Assembly: GCA_039908095.1 (NCBI GenBank)
Contig: JAMOBJ010000030.1
Span: 1 to 43,303, forward strand
Direction: 5' to 3'
From: Nitrospirae bacterium YQR-1
GTDB taxonomy: Bacteria; Nitrospirota; Thermodesulfovibrionia; Thermodesulfovibrionales; Magnetobacteriaceae
Length of the DNA stretch: 43,303 nt
Position numbers and translations under genes: made by a program. The notes under the pieces were generated by a model. That model searched no databases, was not told the DNA's origin, and saw nothing but the letters and a program-made list of their open reading frames with translations. The number at the start of each line of letters is the position of its first letter. Position 1 is the first letter of the stretch. Below, in pieces: positions 32,618 through 43,187 of this stretch.

Positions 32618-35548
32618 ATGGATAAGACCAGATTACTTGTCGTAGAGGACAGTGCCATTCAGCGGGAGCTTCTGAAGCGTGTTTTGCTGCGTTTCGGTTA
32701 TGACGTAGTCTCAGCGGTGGATGGTATAGATGGGTTTGCCAAGGCGGAAAAACACAGGCCGTCGTTAATCATAAGCGACATTTCAATGCCGGGGATGGAT
32801 GGCTATGAAATGTGCCAAAAAATAAAAAACACAGAAGGGCTGGCAGCCATTCCTGTGATTTTGTTGACAGCCCTTTCCGATGTAAGGGAAATCATACGAG
32901 GGCTCCAATCCGAGGCCGACTACTATATAACTAAGCCGTATGATGAAAAATATCTGCTGCTGTGTATAGAGTCACTTCTTTCAGATGTAAACAAAGGGCG
33001 GGATGACAATCCCGAGGAGGGGCTGAAAATTAACTTTCTGGGTGAACAATATACTATAAAATCCAATCCGAGACAAACGTTAAACCTTCTCCTTTCAACC
33101 TATGAAAATGCCGTCCAGAAAAACACGGAATTAATCAAAGCACAGTTTGAGTTAAAAACCCTCAACGAGGAGCTTGAAAATAAGGTAAGAGAGCGGACTA
33201 AGGAGCTGCAAGCCTCTGAGGAGTCTTACAAAGTGCTCTTTGAAAATACATTCAGCGGATTTTACAGATTTAGCCCCGAGGGCAAATTCCTTTCGATAAA
33301 CCCGGCCTTTACCACGATGCTGGGTTATTCAAGTAAGGACGAGCTTTTGACCTTTTGTCAGGACCTGTCCTGCCAGTATTTTAAGCGCAAAGACTATGAA
33401 AAATTTATGGAAGCCCTGAAAAACAATGCTTCTATTAAAGACTTTGTGAGCCATTTAAAGAAGAAAGACGGCAGCGAGCTGATTATTGAACAGAACATCA
33501 GGGTGGTGAAAAACGAGGCGGGGCAGCCGCAGTACTATGAGGGATTTATAAATGACGTAACAGAGTGCAAGCGTGCCGAGGCACAGCTGATTAAGCTCTC
33601 AAGCGCCATAATACAAAGCCCGGTGGCTGTAATTATAACGGATATTGACGGCAAAATAGATTTTATTAATCCTAAGTTTTGTGAGGTGACAGGGTATAGC
33701 CGGCAGGAAGTGACAGGGAAAAACCCCCGCTTTTTGCAATCCGGTAAGACTTCCCCTGAGGTCTATGCTAATCTTTGGGAAACTATCAGAGCCGGTGAAA
33801 CGTGGCAGGGAGAACTTCTTAACAAAAGAAAAAATGGCAACTACTACTGGAACAGTATCACAGTATCTCCAATAAAGGACGCCGATGGAACTATTACACA
33901 TTATCTGTCTGTAAATGAGGACATTACACAACGCAAGGAGGTGGAGGAGGCGTTAAGAAAAGCTAAAGAGGCCTCTGAGGTGGCAAACCGTGCCAAAAGC
34001 GAATTTCTGGCTAACATGAGCCATGAAATCCGCACCCCGATGAATGCCATTATTGGTATGTCGGGGCTTGTTCTCGATACCCCGTTACAACCTGAACAGA
34101 AGGAATACATAGAGATAGTGCTTAATTCAGCCAATTCTCTTTTGACCATTATAAACAGCATTCTGGATTTTTCAAAAATAGAATCCGGCAAACTTGAGCT
34201 GGAGGAAATAACCTTTGACCTCCGTGACTTAATAGAAAACATATGTGACCCTCTTTCCATACAGGCTCATAAAAAAGGGCTCGAGCTTTCATACTATATA
34301 AGACAGGGGGTAGCTCTTAAACTGATAGGTGACCCGGCCCGTCTTGGGCAGATAATCATCAACTTAATAGGTAATGCGCTGAAATTTACAGAGAAAGGGG
34401 AAATATCAATAGGGGTGGATACAGAGCCCGGCTATGACAGCGGACAGTCGGTAATGCTCCACTTTACCGTTGCTGATACCGGCATAGGAATACCTGCCGC
34501 TAAGTTTAAATATATATTTGAGAACTTTTCTCAGGCGGACGGCTCAATGACAAGAAAATATGGAGGTACAGGACTGGGGCTTGCCATATCAAAGCAGCTG
34601 GTAACTCTGATGGGTGGAGAGATATGGCTTCAGAGCGCTGAAGGCAAGGGCAGTACGTTCCATTTTACATCAAAGTTCTTTCTAAGCGCTGTTAGTGAAT
34701 GTGCAGAGCCGTTGTGCTTTGACCATGCAAGGGTGTTGATTTCCTGTGATTTCACCAGCAGTTGTTCCATAATCAGAGACATTCTGGAGTGCTCCGACAA
34801 CGAGGTTATTGAAGCAAAAGGAGCGGATGATACATTTAAAAAGCTGGAAGATGCCAAAGCGGCGGTAACTCCCTACGATATAGTCTTTATTGATGTGCGT
34901 CTTGCAGGGATTGGCGGCTTTAAAATGGCGGAGCGGATAATAAATGATCCGGCCATTCCATCCTCGGTTGTTATGATGCTCAACTCCAACCAAAGAAGCG
35001 GAGACGTTGAAAGGTGTAAAGAAATCGGAGTCTCATCGTATCTGATTAAACCGATAAAACACAGGGAACTTATAAAAACCATGGAGGAGCTGCTAAAAAA
35101 GCCGTTGCCTAAAATAGAAGCCGTCACTGAGCAGCTTAAGCTGCAGCCGGCAGCGACTGATATCTCGGCACTCCGCATTCTTCTTGTGGATGATAACCTT
35201 ACAAACCGTGTGGTTGCTAAAGGGATAATGAAAAAGCACGGCTATAGCATAACTGAGGCTGAGGACGGGCAAAAGGCTGTAGCACTTTTAAGTGAGGGAC
35301 TGTTTGATATAGTTTTAATGGACGTGCAGATGCCGGTTATGGATGGTTTTGAAGCAACAAGGATAATCAAGGCAACAGAGTCAACCCGTCATATTCCTGT
35401 GATAGCAATGACGGCACACGCTATGAAGGAAGACAGACAGCGGTGCCTGGATGCGGGAATGGATGACTATATCACAAAACCGATACGGGCGGCGGAACTT
35501 GTTGAGATGATAGAACGTCATAACCCTCTAAAACAACACAGCCGATAA
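32618..35548 (+). CDS. Hybrid sensor histidine kinase (REC-PAS-PAS-HisKA-HATPase-REC-REC)
   Basis: This is a 976-residue soluble hybrid kinase. Domain order is receiver 1 (Asp54), a helical linker (about 125-205), PAS (about 207-330), PAS/PAC (about 332-445), and HisKA with MSHEIRTPMNA (His469). The HATPase carries NLIGNALKFT, DTGIGIP and GTGLGLAIS. Receiver 2 (Asp759, LAGIGG in place of the usual MPxMDG) and receiver 3 (Asp902, MDVQMPVMDG) complete it. No membrane segments are seen, so it senses inside the cell and receives phosphate at its own N-terminal receiver, plausibly from CheA. It starts 7 nt after cheB. Confidence 0.94.
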   Translation: MDKTRLLVVEDSAIQRELLKRVLLRFGYDVVSAVDGIDGFAKAEKHRPSLIISDISMPGMDGYEMCQKIKNTEGLAAIPVILLTALSDVREIIRGLQSEADYYITKPYDEKYLLLCIESLLSDVNKGRDDNPEEGLKINFLGEQYTIKSNPRQTLNLLLSTYENAVQKNTELIKAQFELKTLNEELENKVRERTKELQASEESYKVLFENTFSGFYRFSPEGKFLSINPAFTTMLGYSSKDELLTFCQDLSCQYFKRKDYEKFMEALKNNASIKDFVSHLKKKDGSELIIEQNIRVVKNEAGQPQYYEGFINDVTECKRAEAQLIKLSSAIIQSPVAVIITDIDGKIDFINPKFCEVTGYSRQEVTGKNPRFLQSGKTSPEVYANLWETIRAGETWQGELLNKRKNGNYYWNSITVSPIKDADGTITHYLSVNEDITQRKEVEEALRKAKEASEVANRAKSEFLANMSHEIRTPMNAIIGMSGLVLDTPLQPEQKEYIEIVLNSANSLLTIINSILDFSKIESGKLELEEITFDLRDLIENICDPLSIQAHKKGLELSYYIRQGVALKLIGDPARLGQIIINLIGNALKFTEKGEISIGVDTEPGYDSGQSVMLHFTVADTGIGIPAAKFKYIFENFSQADGSMTRKYGGTGLGLAISKQLVTLMGGEIWLQSAEGKGSTFHFTSKFFLSAVSECAEPLCFDHARVLISCDFTSSCSIIRDILECSDNEVIEAKGADDTFKKLEDAKAAVTPYDIVFIDVRLAGIGGFKMAERIINDPAIPSSVVMMLNSNQRSGDVERCKEIGVSSYLIKPIKHRELIKTMEELLKKPLPKIEAVTEQLKLQPAATDISALRILLVDDNLTNRVVAKGIMKKHGYSITEAEDGQKAVALLSEGLFDIVLMDVQMPVMDGFEATRIIKATESTRHIPVIAMTAHAMKEDRQRCLDAGMDDYITKPIRAAELVEMIERHNPLKQHSR

Positions 35549-35594
35549 CAATATATGGTAAAATACATTAATCACATAAAGGGGCTTTTATATT

Positions 35595-36935
35595 ATGTCG
35601 GAAAATGATCAAAAAAGCGGCGCAGAGATATTACTAGTTGAGGACAGCCTTAGTCAGGCGGTGTTTCTCAAAAACTTGTTAGTAAGATATAGATATCAGG
35701 TGAGGATAGCCAGAAACGGGATGGAGGGGCTGGAGTTTCTGAAAGAAAGCCTGCCTGCCATAATAATAAGCGATGTACAGATGCCGGTTATGGATGGATA
35801 TGAAATGTGCAGAAAGGTTAAGCACGATAACACCTTAAAGGGCATACCGGTGATACTGCTTACCCAGCTGTCGGCTGTGGAGGACATAATAAAGGGTCTT
35901 GAGAGCGGAGCGGATAACTTCATAATAAAACCCTACACCGAGGATTCATTAATACACAGAATAGAGCAATTGATTAGGTTGTATAAAACAGAACAGGGCC
36001 CGGTCGGCCCGGCATCAGGGATAGAGTTAACACTTGGGGGGAAGAATTATATTTTAAACCCGGAACGCCGCCAGATTTTAAATCTCCTCGTAACGACTTA
36101 TGAAAAGGTTATAGACCAGAATAAGCAATTAATCGAAAAGGAATACGAATTAACCAGAATGAATACGCTTTTAGAGCAGCGGGTGGGGGAGGAGACAAGG
36201 AAGCGGCTGGAGCAAGAGCAATTGTTGATTCATCGTTCAAAAATGGCTACGATGGGGGAAATGATTGGGGTAATAGCACATCAGTGGAAGCAGCCTCTGA
36301 ATTCCTTTGCCCTGATGATGCAGGATTTGAAAGAAACCTTTGAACATGGAGAGCTTAATCAGGACTTCATAGACAAGACTTATGAGGACTCAGCAAGGCA
36401 GATAGAGTTTATGTCAAAAACGATAGATGATTTCAGGAAGTTTTTCAAACCATCAAAAGAAGTAACCGAGTTTAATGTGGTTGATGCTGTTAACGAGGTT
36501 ATACGAATATTATCATCTCAGATAAAGAACAGCTCAATTGATATAAATGTAGAAAGAGTTAAGTACAGCGATCTAACCGTCAGAGGGTATCGTAATGAGT
36601 TTATGCATGTGATTTTAAATATAATATCCAATGCTCGGGATGCTATAGTGGCAAGGAAGCACAGCGGGCACTCTGAAAATCGTGCAATTTCAATAGTAAT
36701 TAAAAAAGAAGGTGCAAACGTTGTAACAGACATAATGGATACCGGAGGTGGAATTGCACCTGACATCCTCCCCAAAGTATTTGACGCTTATTTCACAACA
36801 AAGGGCCAGTCAAACGGCACAGGAATCGGTCTTTACATAGCAAAGATTATAATAGAAAATAACATGGGTGGTACCATATCGGCTGACAACAGAAGCTGCG
36901 GAGCCATTTTGAAAATATCAATCCCGCACTCATGA
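35595..36935 (+). CDS. Receiver-histidine kinase (REC-HisKA-HATPase)
   Basis: The 446-residue protein has an N-terminal receiver (SDVQMPVMDG, Asp60), a helical coiled-coil linker, and an H-box GEMIGVIAHQWKQPLN (His229). The HATPase contains NIISNARDAI, DTGGGI and GTGIGLYIAKIII. There are no membrane helices. The receiver plus linker (LNLLVTTYEK) matches the N-terminal part of the preceding hybrid kinase, showing shared ancestry of that module. The remnant at 3430-3957 has a closely similar H-box. It could act as a phosphorelay step downstream of CheA or the hybrid kinase; its final target is unknown. Confidence 0.93.
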   Translation: MSENDQKSGAEILLVEDSLSQAVFLKNLLVRYRYQVRIARNGMEGLEFLKESLPAIIISDVQMPVMDGYEMCRKVKHDNTLKGIPVILLTQLSAVEDIIKGLESGADNFIIKPYTEDSLIHRIEQLIRLYKTEQGPVGPASGIELTLGGKNYILNPERRQILNLLVTTYEKVIDQNKQLIEKEYELTRMNTLLEQRVGEETRKRLEQEQLLIHRSKMATMGEMIGVIAHQWKQPLNSFALMMQDLKETFEHGELNQDFIDKTYEDSARQIEFMSKTIDDFRKFFKPSKEVTEFNVVDAVNEVIRILSSQIKNSSIDINVERVKYSDLTVRGYRNEFMHVILNIISNARDAIVARKHSGHSENRAISIVIKKEGANVVTDIMDTGGGIAPDILPKVFDAYFTTKGQSNGTGIGLYIAKIIIENNMGGTISADNRSCGAILKISIPHS

Positions 36936-36957
36936 GCAAAGAGGAGATGGCCTGACA

Positions 36958-38040
36958 ATGGCAATTCCGTTTTTTTCAGTCGTTATAGATACATACAATT
37001 ACGGTAATTATTTAAAAGAAGCGATAGAGTCGGTTTTAAACCAGACATTTCCCCTAAGTGAGGTGGAAATTATAGTTGTTGACGACGGCTCCACTGATAA
37101 CACCTCTGAACTGGTAAAGAAGTACAAAGATGCTATAACCTATATATATAAGGAAAATGGCGGGCAAGCATCGGCTTTTAACGCGGGGTTTTTACGTGCA
37201 AGGGGAAAATTTGTTTCTCTCCTGGATGCAGATGATTTCTGGTATAAGGATAAACTAAAAATTGTAGCTTGCCATTTTGAAAAAAGCTCCGGCTCTGTGG
37301 ATATCGTAAACCACAACCTTAGTATATCAGAGGAAAATGGAGGAGATGCATATTGGTGGAATCAGGATGAGGGTGAGGTTGCTTTCAGGCAATACAACTC
37401 TGATGATTATATCGGTGGTATTCTTATTCCTGTTGTTCCAACATCGGGAAATACTTTCAGGATGGATTGCCTTAAAAAAGTGCTGCCTGTTCCGGATTAC
37501 TACAGAGTTTGTGCCGATTCCTACCTGCATACAGTAATGCCTTTAGTTGCCGGAAAGATCATCTACATACCGGAGCCATTGGGCGGCTACAGAATTCATG
37601 GTAAAAATTGCTGGTCAAACCATGATACCTTTACTATAGAAAAGATCATTGAGAAAGAATCTCTCAACTTACACGACCTGCAAAAGTGGATGGATGCTGC
37701 AGGTTTAAAAAACAGACTGGTTGAAAATAAAATGCAGATGGCTATTAACAGAAAGAAAATATTTTATTATAACAGCAGAGGTGAAAAACTGAAGGCTCTG
37801 AGGGAAGCTCTGTTATATAAAGACTTTGCCCACGCAAACCCGCCCATATTATACAAGATACTTAAGAGAATCTCGGTGCTTGCAAGTGCTGTGATACCAC
37901 CGGATGACTACCATGAAATCTGTGAGAGGTCTTACTTTCTCTATGTGTGGCTTATGAGAAAACTCTGGAAGGATTTGAAATATGCCCCTATCATAAATAA
38001 GATGGCTAAAAACAAGACGGGTTTGTCAAAAAAGAAGTGA
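36958..38040 (+). CDS. Family 2 glycosyltransferase
   Basis: This is a 360-residue GT-A enzyme. It shows the FSVVIDTYNYGNYLKEAIES start, VVDDGSTDNTSE, the GGQASAFNAGF segment and the metal-binding LLDADDFW. The C-terminal part is less conserved. It transfers a sugar from a nucleotide donor, most likely in surface polysaccharide or protein glycosylation; substrate unknown. It begins 22 nt after the kinase gene and may be co-transcribed. There is no membrane helix. Confidence 0.92.
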   Translation: MAIPFFSVVIDTYNYGNYLKEAIESVLNQTFPLSEVEIIVVDDGSTDNTSELVKKYKDAITYIYKENGGQASAFNAGFLRARGKFVSLLDADDFWYKDKLKIVACHFEKSSGSVDIVNHNLSISEENGGDAYWWNQDEGEVAFRQYNSDDYIGGILIPVVPTSGNTFRMDCLKKVLPVPDYYRVCADSYLHTVMPLVAGKIIYIPEPLGGYRIHGKNCWSNHDTFTIEKIIEKESLNLHDLQKWMDAAGLKNRLVENKMQMAINRKKIFYYNSRGEKLKALREALLYKDFAHANPPILYKILKRISVLASAVIPPDDYHEICERSYFLYVWLMRKLWKDLKYAPIINKMAKNKTGLSKKK

Positions 38041-38071
38041 ACATGTTTCCGTTTGAACTTAGGCAAAACGC

Positions 38072-38077
38072 TATAAT
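38072..38077 (+). promoter_or_regulatory. Candidate -10 box before the small membrane protein
   Basis: TATAAT at 38072-38077 lies 32 nt before ATG 38110. The -35 is not convincing. A start near 38084 would place ATG 38092 almost at the 5' end and favours ATG 38110 with its ggagg. Confidence 0.35.
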
Positions 38078-38109
38078 TATTAAAAATTTTAATGCAAAAG
38101 GGAGGTTGT

Positions 38110-38664
38110 ATGAGGGAGAGAACCTTTTTTGACTGGATTTACGATAACAGGTTTAAAATAGGTGAGGTGCTGTTTTTTGTATGGCTTCTTTCTATTATTT
38201 ACTGGGCTTCCCGGTTCCCTGACATCGAAGCACAACCTATGAATAAATTTATAATAGTTGATAAAATAAAAGATGCCGATGATGAGGGACTTACGGCCCG
38301 TGCCGCTCTGACATTTATTTTTTGGCTTGCCACATCCGGTATCTTTTTGGCGGCGGCGGTGCTTTATGCCTTTGCGTTTATAAGAAATGTAATTGTTGAT
38401 TTAACTAAAGGAGCCGTTTCACATAAATATCATCATTTGGTTGCGCCTGCTCTTTTAATTGTTTCCCTGTGGCCGTGTTTCAGCTATCAGCAGGAGCTAA
38501 AATCTGCTGCTTTAACGTTTAAAATGCAGGGGAAAGAAATAGTTACGATGGCGATGGGCTTTGATATCAAACTTAAACGCAAATCACCGGCTGCTGAGGC
38601 AACCTCTAACGGACAGGACTCTGATTTGAAAACCTTAAAGGATACGATTAACGAAAACCGTTAG
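38110..38664 (+). CDS. Small two-helix membrane protein of unknown function
   Basis: The product is 184 residues from ATG 38110 (ggagg at 38101-38105); an in-frame ATG at 38092 lacks a ribosome binding site. It has a first hydrophobic segment (about 12-30, [17 protein letters not shown]), a second (about 63-88, [20 protein letters not shown]) and a third, weaker one (about 108-122). The C-terminal tail is polar. I do not recognise the family. The stop overlaps the end of the convergent accA by 4 nt. It may be a membrane accessory protein, but nothing fixes its job. Confidence 0.75.
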   Translation: MRERTFFDWIYDNRFKIGEVLFFVWLLSIIYWASRFPDIEAQPMNKFIIVDKIKDADDEGLTARAALTFIFWLATSGIFLAAAVLYAFAFIRNVIVDLTKGAVSHKYHHLVAPALLIVSLWPCFSYQQELKSAALTFKMQGKEIVTMAMGFDIKLKRKSPAAEATSNGQDSDLKTLKDTINENR

Positions 38665-39638
38665 GGTTTTATCTCTGAAAAAGAACCGATATTTCTGAGC
38701 TTATTGTGTCTGTTTTTCAATAACTGTTTAGGCGGGATTTTTCTGAGATATTTTATGTTCTCAATTACGTAGTTTTTTATCGTCATAGCAGTACTCTGCG
38801 GGTCTTTGTGGGCCCCGCCCGGCGGCTCCGGTAAAATCGCATCTATTATGTTGAAACTTATCAGGTCTTTTGCCGTAAGTTTCAATGCATCGGCTGCCTT
38901 AGCGAAGTCCTCCTGGTTAAGCCCAGCCTCTGAGTCCCACAAAATAGCGGCACAGCCCTCCGGCGATATTACCGAGTAGATTGAGTGCTCAAGCATTACA
39001 AGACGGTCTGATACGCTTAAGGCCAGTGCCCCGCCACTTCCACCCTCTCCAATAACAATGGATATTATCGGCACCTCTATTGTGGAGATTTCCATCAGAT
39101 TAACGGCTATTGCCTCGGCCTGTCCCCGCTCCTCCGCACCAATTCCCGGATAGGCCCCCGGTGTGTCTATAAGTGTCAGTATCGGAATATCAAACCTCTC
39201 GGCAAGCCTCATCAGGCGAAGCGCTTTTCTATACCCCTCAGGGTTTGGCTGCCCGAAATTTCTGACAATTCTGTCCTTTGTTCCTCTTCCCTTCTGGTGT
39301 CCCACAATCAGCACGGAGATGCCCTCTATTGTGCCAAACCCTCCCACGATTGCCGGATCGTCTGCAAATCTCCTGTCACCGTGAAGCTCTATAAAGGTGC
39401 CGGTTATTTTGCTTATATAATCCATTGTGTATGGTCTGTCAGGGTGGCGTGCCAGTTGGCATTTTTGCCACGGAGTGAGATTAATGAAGATTTCTTTTCT
39501 TAAACTTTCTAATTTCTCTAAAACCGGTAAAATTTCCGCACCATTGTCCGATGATTCCGCACTCTGCAACTCCTGCATCTGTGCAACTTTTAACTCCAAC
39601 TCCTCAAGAGGTTTTTCAAAATCAAGGTATGATCTCAT
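38661..39638 (-). CDS. accA: Acetyl-CoA carboxylase carboxyltransferase subunit alpha
   Basis: AccA with AccD transfers the carboxyl group from biotin to acetyl-CoA, the committed step of fatty acid synthesis. The 325-residue protein has the N-terminal helical region (FEKPLEELE), [52 protein letters not shown] and [12 protein letters not shown]. All are hallmark motifs, and length matches the family. It lies 8 nt downstream of dnaE on the same strand, a known dnaE-accA linkage, so it is probably transcribed with it. Confidence 0.96.
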   Translation of the reverse strand: MRSYLDFEKPLEELELKVAQMQELQSAESSDNGAEILPVLEKLESLRKEIFINLTPWQKCQLARHPDRPYTMDYISKITGTFIELHGDRRFADDPAIVGGFGTIEGISVLIVGHQKGRGTKDRIVRNFGQPNPEGYRKALRLMRLAERFDIPILTLIDTPGAYPGIGAEERGQAEAIAVNLMEISTIEVPIISIVIGEGGSGGALALSVSDRLVMLEHSIYSVISPEGCAAILWDSEAGLNQEDFAKAADALKLTAKDLISFNIIDAILPEPPGGAHKDPQSTAMTIKNYVIENIKYLRKIPPKQLLKNRHNKLRNIGSFSEIKP

Positions 39639-39646
39639 GGTCGGCT

Positions 39647-42600
39647 TCAGTTAAGGGCTACTGTGCCCTTCTCCAAAATATCTTCTATTTTATCAATTAA
39701 ACCGGACTCCACCGATACGTTAAACGCTGTCGCTATGGTAGTTACCATATCGTCGTTATAGAGCTTAAGATAGACCGGAAGCGGCCCTGCAACAAACGAC
39801 AGTGTTTCCCTCAGTTTTACATATGTTGCTTTATTGCAGTGCTTTTCAAAGAGTTTTATCTCTATATGTTTATAAGCGTCATCTATAGCTTTCTGAAGCC
39901 GTTGAACCTCTGCGGCTAATATTTTAGTGCCCTTTTCCGATGCCTCCAGTTTGCCTCTTATAACAACCAGGGCATCCTTTTTAAGAAACGTATCACAGCG
40001 GGAAAAAATATCAGGAAAAACTACAACCTCCACACTCCCCTCATCGTCTTCCAACTGCACTATCGCCATCTGTCCCTTATTGTCCTTAACCTGTTTTTTA
40101 GCCAACGCTGATACGATACCTGCTACCTTTACCTCCTCCTTATCCATAATATTCTCAAAAGCGGAGGTCTTTACGATGTTTAACTGCTTTAATTCCCTTT
40201 CATGATTCTTAAGCGGATGGCCGGTTATATAAAATCCAAGTGACTGCTTTTCAAAGCTGAGCTTTTCATTTTCATCCCATTCGGTTTCTGTGCCGGCTGC
40301 ACTAAATATCGGTATAGAGCCAAAAAGAGACGGTGTGTTATGGCCGCTGCCGTTTAATAAAATATCTAAGTTTTCAAACGCTCCTTTACGGGTTTTTATC
40401 ATAGAGTCGAAGGCCCCGGCCTTTATAAGGCTCTCTATTACCTTTTTATTGACTCTGCGGGAATCCACCCTACCGATAAAATCCTCAAGACTTCTAAAGA
40501 GCCCTTTGTCTCTGGTTTCAAGCACTGACTCTATTGCCGCAGAACCAACCCCTTTTACCGCCTCAAGCCCAAAACTTATGGCGCTGCCGATTATTTTAAA
40601 CTTCCTGTCGCTGACGTTTATATCCGGGGGCAGTATCTCTATAGACATTTCACGGCATTCTTTTATAAATTTCACAATCTTATCGGAGCTATCCTCCGTG
40701 GAAAGGTTAGCCGCCATGAATTCCACTGAGTAGTGGGTCTTCAGGTAAGCTGTCAGGTATGTTATGTAGGCATACGCTGCTGAATGGGATTTATTGAATC
40801 CGTACTTTGCAAACATTGCCATCAGATCAAATATTTTAACTGCCGTAACTTCTTTTATCCCATTTTTAACAGCTCCTTTAACAAAATCATCCTTTTGCTT
40901 ATCCATCTCATAGCTTATCTTTTTCCCCATGGCTTTTCTCAGTATATCGGCCTGTCCCATGGTGAAACTTGCAAGCTTATTGGCTATCCTCATGACCTGC
41001 TCCTGATACAGAATGACTCCATAGGTCTCCTCCAGAATGTCCCTTAACTCAGGTAATTCGTACTGAGCCGGGACAAGCCCCTTTTTCCGCTTTATAAAGT
41101 CATCAACCATCCCGCTGCCAATAGGGCCGGGCCTGTACAGGGCAACCAGCGCTATCAGGTCTTCAAACCTGTTAGGAGCCATTCTGATTAAAATATCACG
41201 CATCCCTGAACTCTCAAGTTGAAACACACCTGTTGTGGTCCCCTGCCCAAGGAGCTGATACGTTTTTTCGTCATCAAATGAAATACTTTTTAAATCCAGC
41301 TCTATAGCCCTGTCTCTGAGATAATCCTGAGTCTGCTTTATAACTGTAAGTGTCTTAAGGCCTAGGAAGTCAAACTTAAGAAGCCCCATCTTTTCAATAG
41401 AGCCCATGTCAAACTGGGTTATGATGTTTTCCTCGTTTGTGGGCTTATACAACGGGGTATAGTCGGTAAGCGGCGTGGGGGAGATGACAACACCTGCGGC
41501 ATGAGTGGAGGCATGACGGCATAATCCCTCAAGCCTCATTGCAATATCAATCAGATTTTTAATTTCCTCTGATTTTTCATAGGCATTTTTCAAGTCCGGC
41601 TCAGCCTGCATGGCTTCTTTAATGGTTATATTAAGTGTAAGGGGAATCAATTTGGCAATTCTGTCAACCTCTGCGTAGGGCATTGCAAGGGCCCTTCCAA
41701 CGTCTCGTACCGCAGCCTTTGCGGCCATTGTACCAAATGTTATTATCTGTGCCACATGGTCTTTGCCGTATCTCTCAGCCGTGTAGCTTATAACCTCTCC
41801 GCGCCTGTCCTTACAAAAATCCACGTCAATATCGGGCATACTTATTCTTTCAGGATTTAAAAAGCGCTCAAAGAGCAGATTGTACTTAAGTGGGTCTATG
41901 TCGGTTATATCCAAAGTGTAGGCAACTAATGAGCCTGCGGCGGAGCCCCTACCAGGACCAACCGGTATCCCCCTGGTTCGTGCATAGTTTATAAAATCCC
42001 ACACTATTAAAAAGTATGAGGCAAAGCCCATCTTCTTTATAACCTTTAGTTCCGATTCAAATCTGTCAACGTAGGGCTTCTCAGGCGTTGGGCTTACTTT
42101 CTTTGCCAGCCCCTCGCGTGCCAGCTTTTCCAGGTAGTCCTCAGGGCTCAGATTGCCGTTAAAGTTATATCTGGGGAGGCGGATATCATAGAGTTTAAAG
42201 GTCAGATTACACTTTTCGGCAATCTCTCTGGTATTTGACACCGCCTCGGGTATGTATGAAAAAGCGGCAGCCATCTCCTGCGGCGATTTAAAATAAAGGC
42301 CGTCTGTTTTAAACTTGAGACGGTCCTCATCATAAACAGTTTTGCCGGTTTGAATGCAAAGTAGAATTTCATGAGCTTTGGCGTCGTCCCTTGTTAGGTA
42401 ATGGCAGTCGTTTGTGGCAACAACCTTTATGTGAGTGTCATAGGAGAGTTCAATTAGTTTTTTGTTAAGCTCTTCTTGTTCGGGGAGTCCGTTGTTTTGA
42501 ATTTCAATATAAAAGTCAGGGCCGAAGATATGTTTAAAGTACAGAGCGGCCTCTCTGGCCTTATCGGTCAATCCCTGCTGCAAATACCATGGCACCTCAC

Positions 42601-43018
42601 CTTTCATGCACGAGCTAAGGGCTATAAGACCGCCGCTGTACTGTGTGAGCAGGTCCTTGTCAATACGCGGTTTGTAGTAAAATCCCTCCGTGTAGGCTTT
42701 GGTTACTAAAGAGACAAGGTTTTTATATCCGTCCATGTTTTTAGCTAAAAGGATAAGATGGTGGTATGTACCTTTGATTTTTTCAAGACGGCTGCCGGAG
42801 GATATATAAACCTCTGAGCCAATGATAGGCTTTATGCCGGCATCTGAGACCTTTTTATAAAACTCCATGGCGCCAAACAAGTTACCGTGGTCAGTGATGG
42901 CAAGGGCTGCCAGTTTATACTCCACCGCCTTTTCAACCAGTTCATCTATACGGATAGCTCCGTCTAACAAACTGTATTGTGTGTGCAGGTGTAACGGTAC
43001 GTAATCAGCGTGGTGCAT
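39647..43018 (-). CDS. dnaE: DNA polymerase III alpha subunit
   Basis: This is the catalytic subunit of the replicative polymerase. The 1123-residue protein has an N-terminal PHP domain ([12 protein letters not shown] with His10 and His12, [17 protein letters not shown]). The polymerase core has [14 protein letters not shown] and the catalytic PDIDVDFC aspartates. Helix-hairpin-helix and beta-clamp regions and a C-terminal OB domain ([10 protein letters not shown], about 960-1050) follow. The PHP metal ligands that are lost in E. coli DnaE appear intact here. ATG 43018 has no ribosome binding site and lies about 7 nt after a -10 box (43026-43031), so the message may be leaderless. Confidence 0.96.
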   Translation of the reverse strand: MHHADYVPLHLHTQYSLLDGAIRIDELVEKAVEYKLAALAITDHGNLFGAMEFYKKVSDAGIKPIIGSEVYISSGSRLEKIKGTYHHLILLAKNMDGYKNLVSLVTKAYTEGFYYKPRIDKDLLTQYSGGLIALSSCMKGEVPWYLQQGLTDKAREAALYFKHIFGPDFYIEIQNNGLPEQEELNKKLIELSYDTHIKVVATNDCHYLTRDDAKAHEILLCIQTGKTVYDEDRLKFKTDGLYFKSPQEMAAAFSYIPEAVSNTREIAEKCNLTFKLYDIRLPRYNFNGNLSPEDYLEKLAREGLAKKVSPTPEKPYVDRFESELKVIKKMGFASYFLIVWDFINYARTRGIPVGPGRGSAAGSLVAYTLDITDIDPLKYNLLFERFLNPERISMPDIDVDFCKDRRGEVISYTAERYGKDHVAQIITFGTMAAKAAVRDVGRALAMPYAEVDRIAKLIPLTLNITIKEAMQAEPDLKNAYEKSEEIKNLIDIAMRLEGLCRHASTHAAGVVISPTPLTDYTPLYKPTNEENIITQFDMGSIEKMGLLKFDFLGLKTLTVIKQTQDYLRDRAIELDLKSISFDDEKTYQLLGQGTTTGVFQLESSGMRDILIRMAPNRFEDLIALVALYRPGPIGSGMVDDFIKRKKGLVPAQYELPELRDILEETYGVILYQEQVMRIANKLASFTMGQADILRKAMGKKISYEMDKQKDDFVKGAVKNGIKEVTAVKIFDLMAMFAKYGFNKSHSAAYAYITYLTAYLKTHYSVEFMAANLSTEDSSDKIVKFIKECREMSIEILPPDINVSDRKFKIIGSAISFGLEAVKGVGSAAIESVLETRDKGLFRSLEDFIGRVDSRRVNKKVIESLIKAGAFDSMIKTRKGAFENLDILLNGSGHNTPSLFGSIPIFSAAGTETEWDENEKLSFEKQSLGFYITGHPLKNHERELKQLNIVKTSAFENIMDKEEVKVAGIVSALAKKQVKDNKGQMAIVQLEDDEGSVEVVVFPDIFSRCDTFLKKDALVVIRGKLEASEKGTKILAAEVQRLQKAIDDAYKHIEIKLFEKHCNKATYVKLRETLSFVAGPLPVYLKLYNDDMVTTIATAFNVSVESGLIDKIEDILEKGTVALN

Positions 43019-43025
43019 AGGTTGT

Positions 43026-43055
43026 ATAATACCTGTTTTTTTACTGCATTGTCAA
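43026..43055 (-). promoter_or_regulatory. Sigma70 promoter of dnaE-accA
   Basis: On the minus strand TTGACA (complement of 43050-43055), an 18-nt spacer and TATTAT (complement of 43026-43031) lie just before dnaE. The predicted start is at about 43019, next to the ATG at 43018. Confidence 0.7.
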
Positions 43056-43059
43056 TCTG

Positions 43060-43170
43060 ATACCAAGTTGCAGTCATTCGATTAACTTTGCTGGCTTCGT
43101 CGAAAGCTCCTTGACGTCTCCCCTAAAGTGGGAATCAGTCACTCATAAACAAAAGCAAACAGCTGGTATA
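43060..43170. mobile_element. MITE-like repeat, copy 2 (inverted relative to copy 1)
   Basis: The end ataccaagttgcagtcattcg (43060 onward) and the interior ctttgctggcttcgtcgaaagctcc and gtctcccctaaagtgggaatc match, as reverse complement, the right half of the element at 23391-23534. The other end (agctggtata, 43161-43170) is a weaker inverted match. It is shorter than copy 1 (about 111 versus 144 nt) and abuts the -35 of the dnaE promoter. Confidence 0.7.
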
Positions 43171-43187
43171 AGCACAATTTGAGTGTT

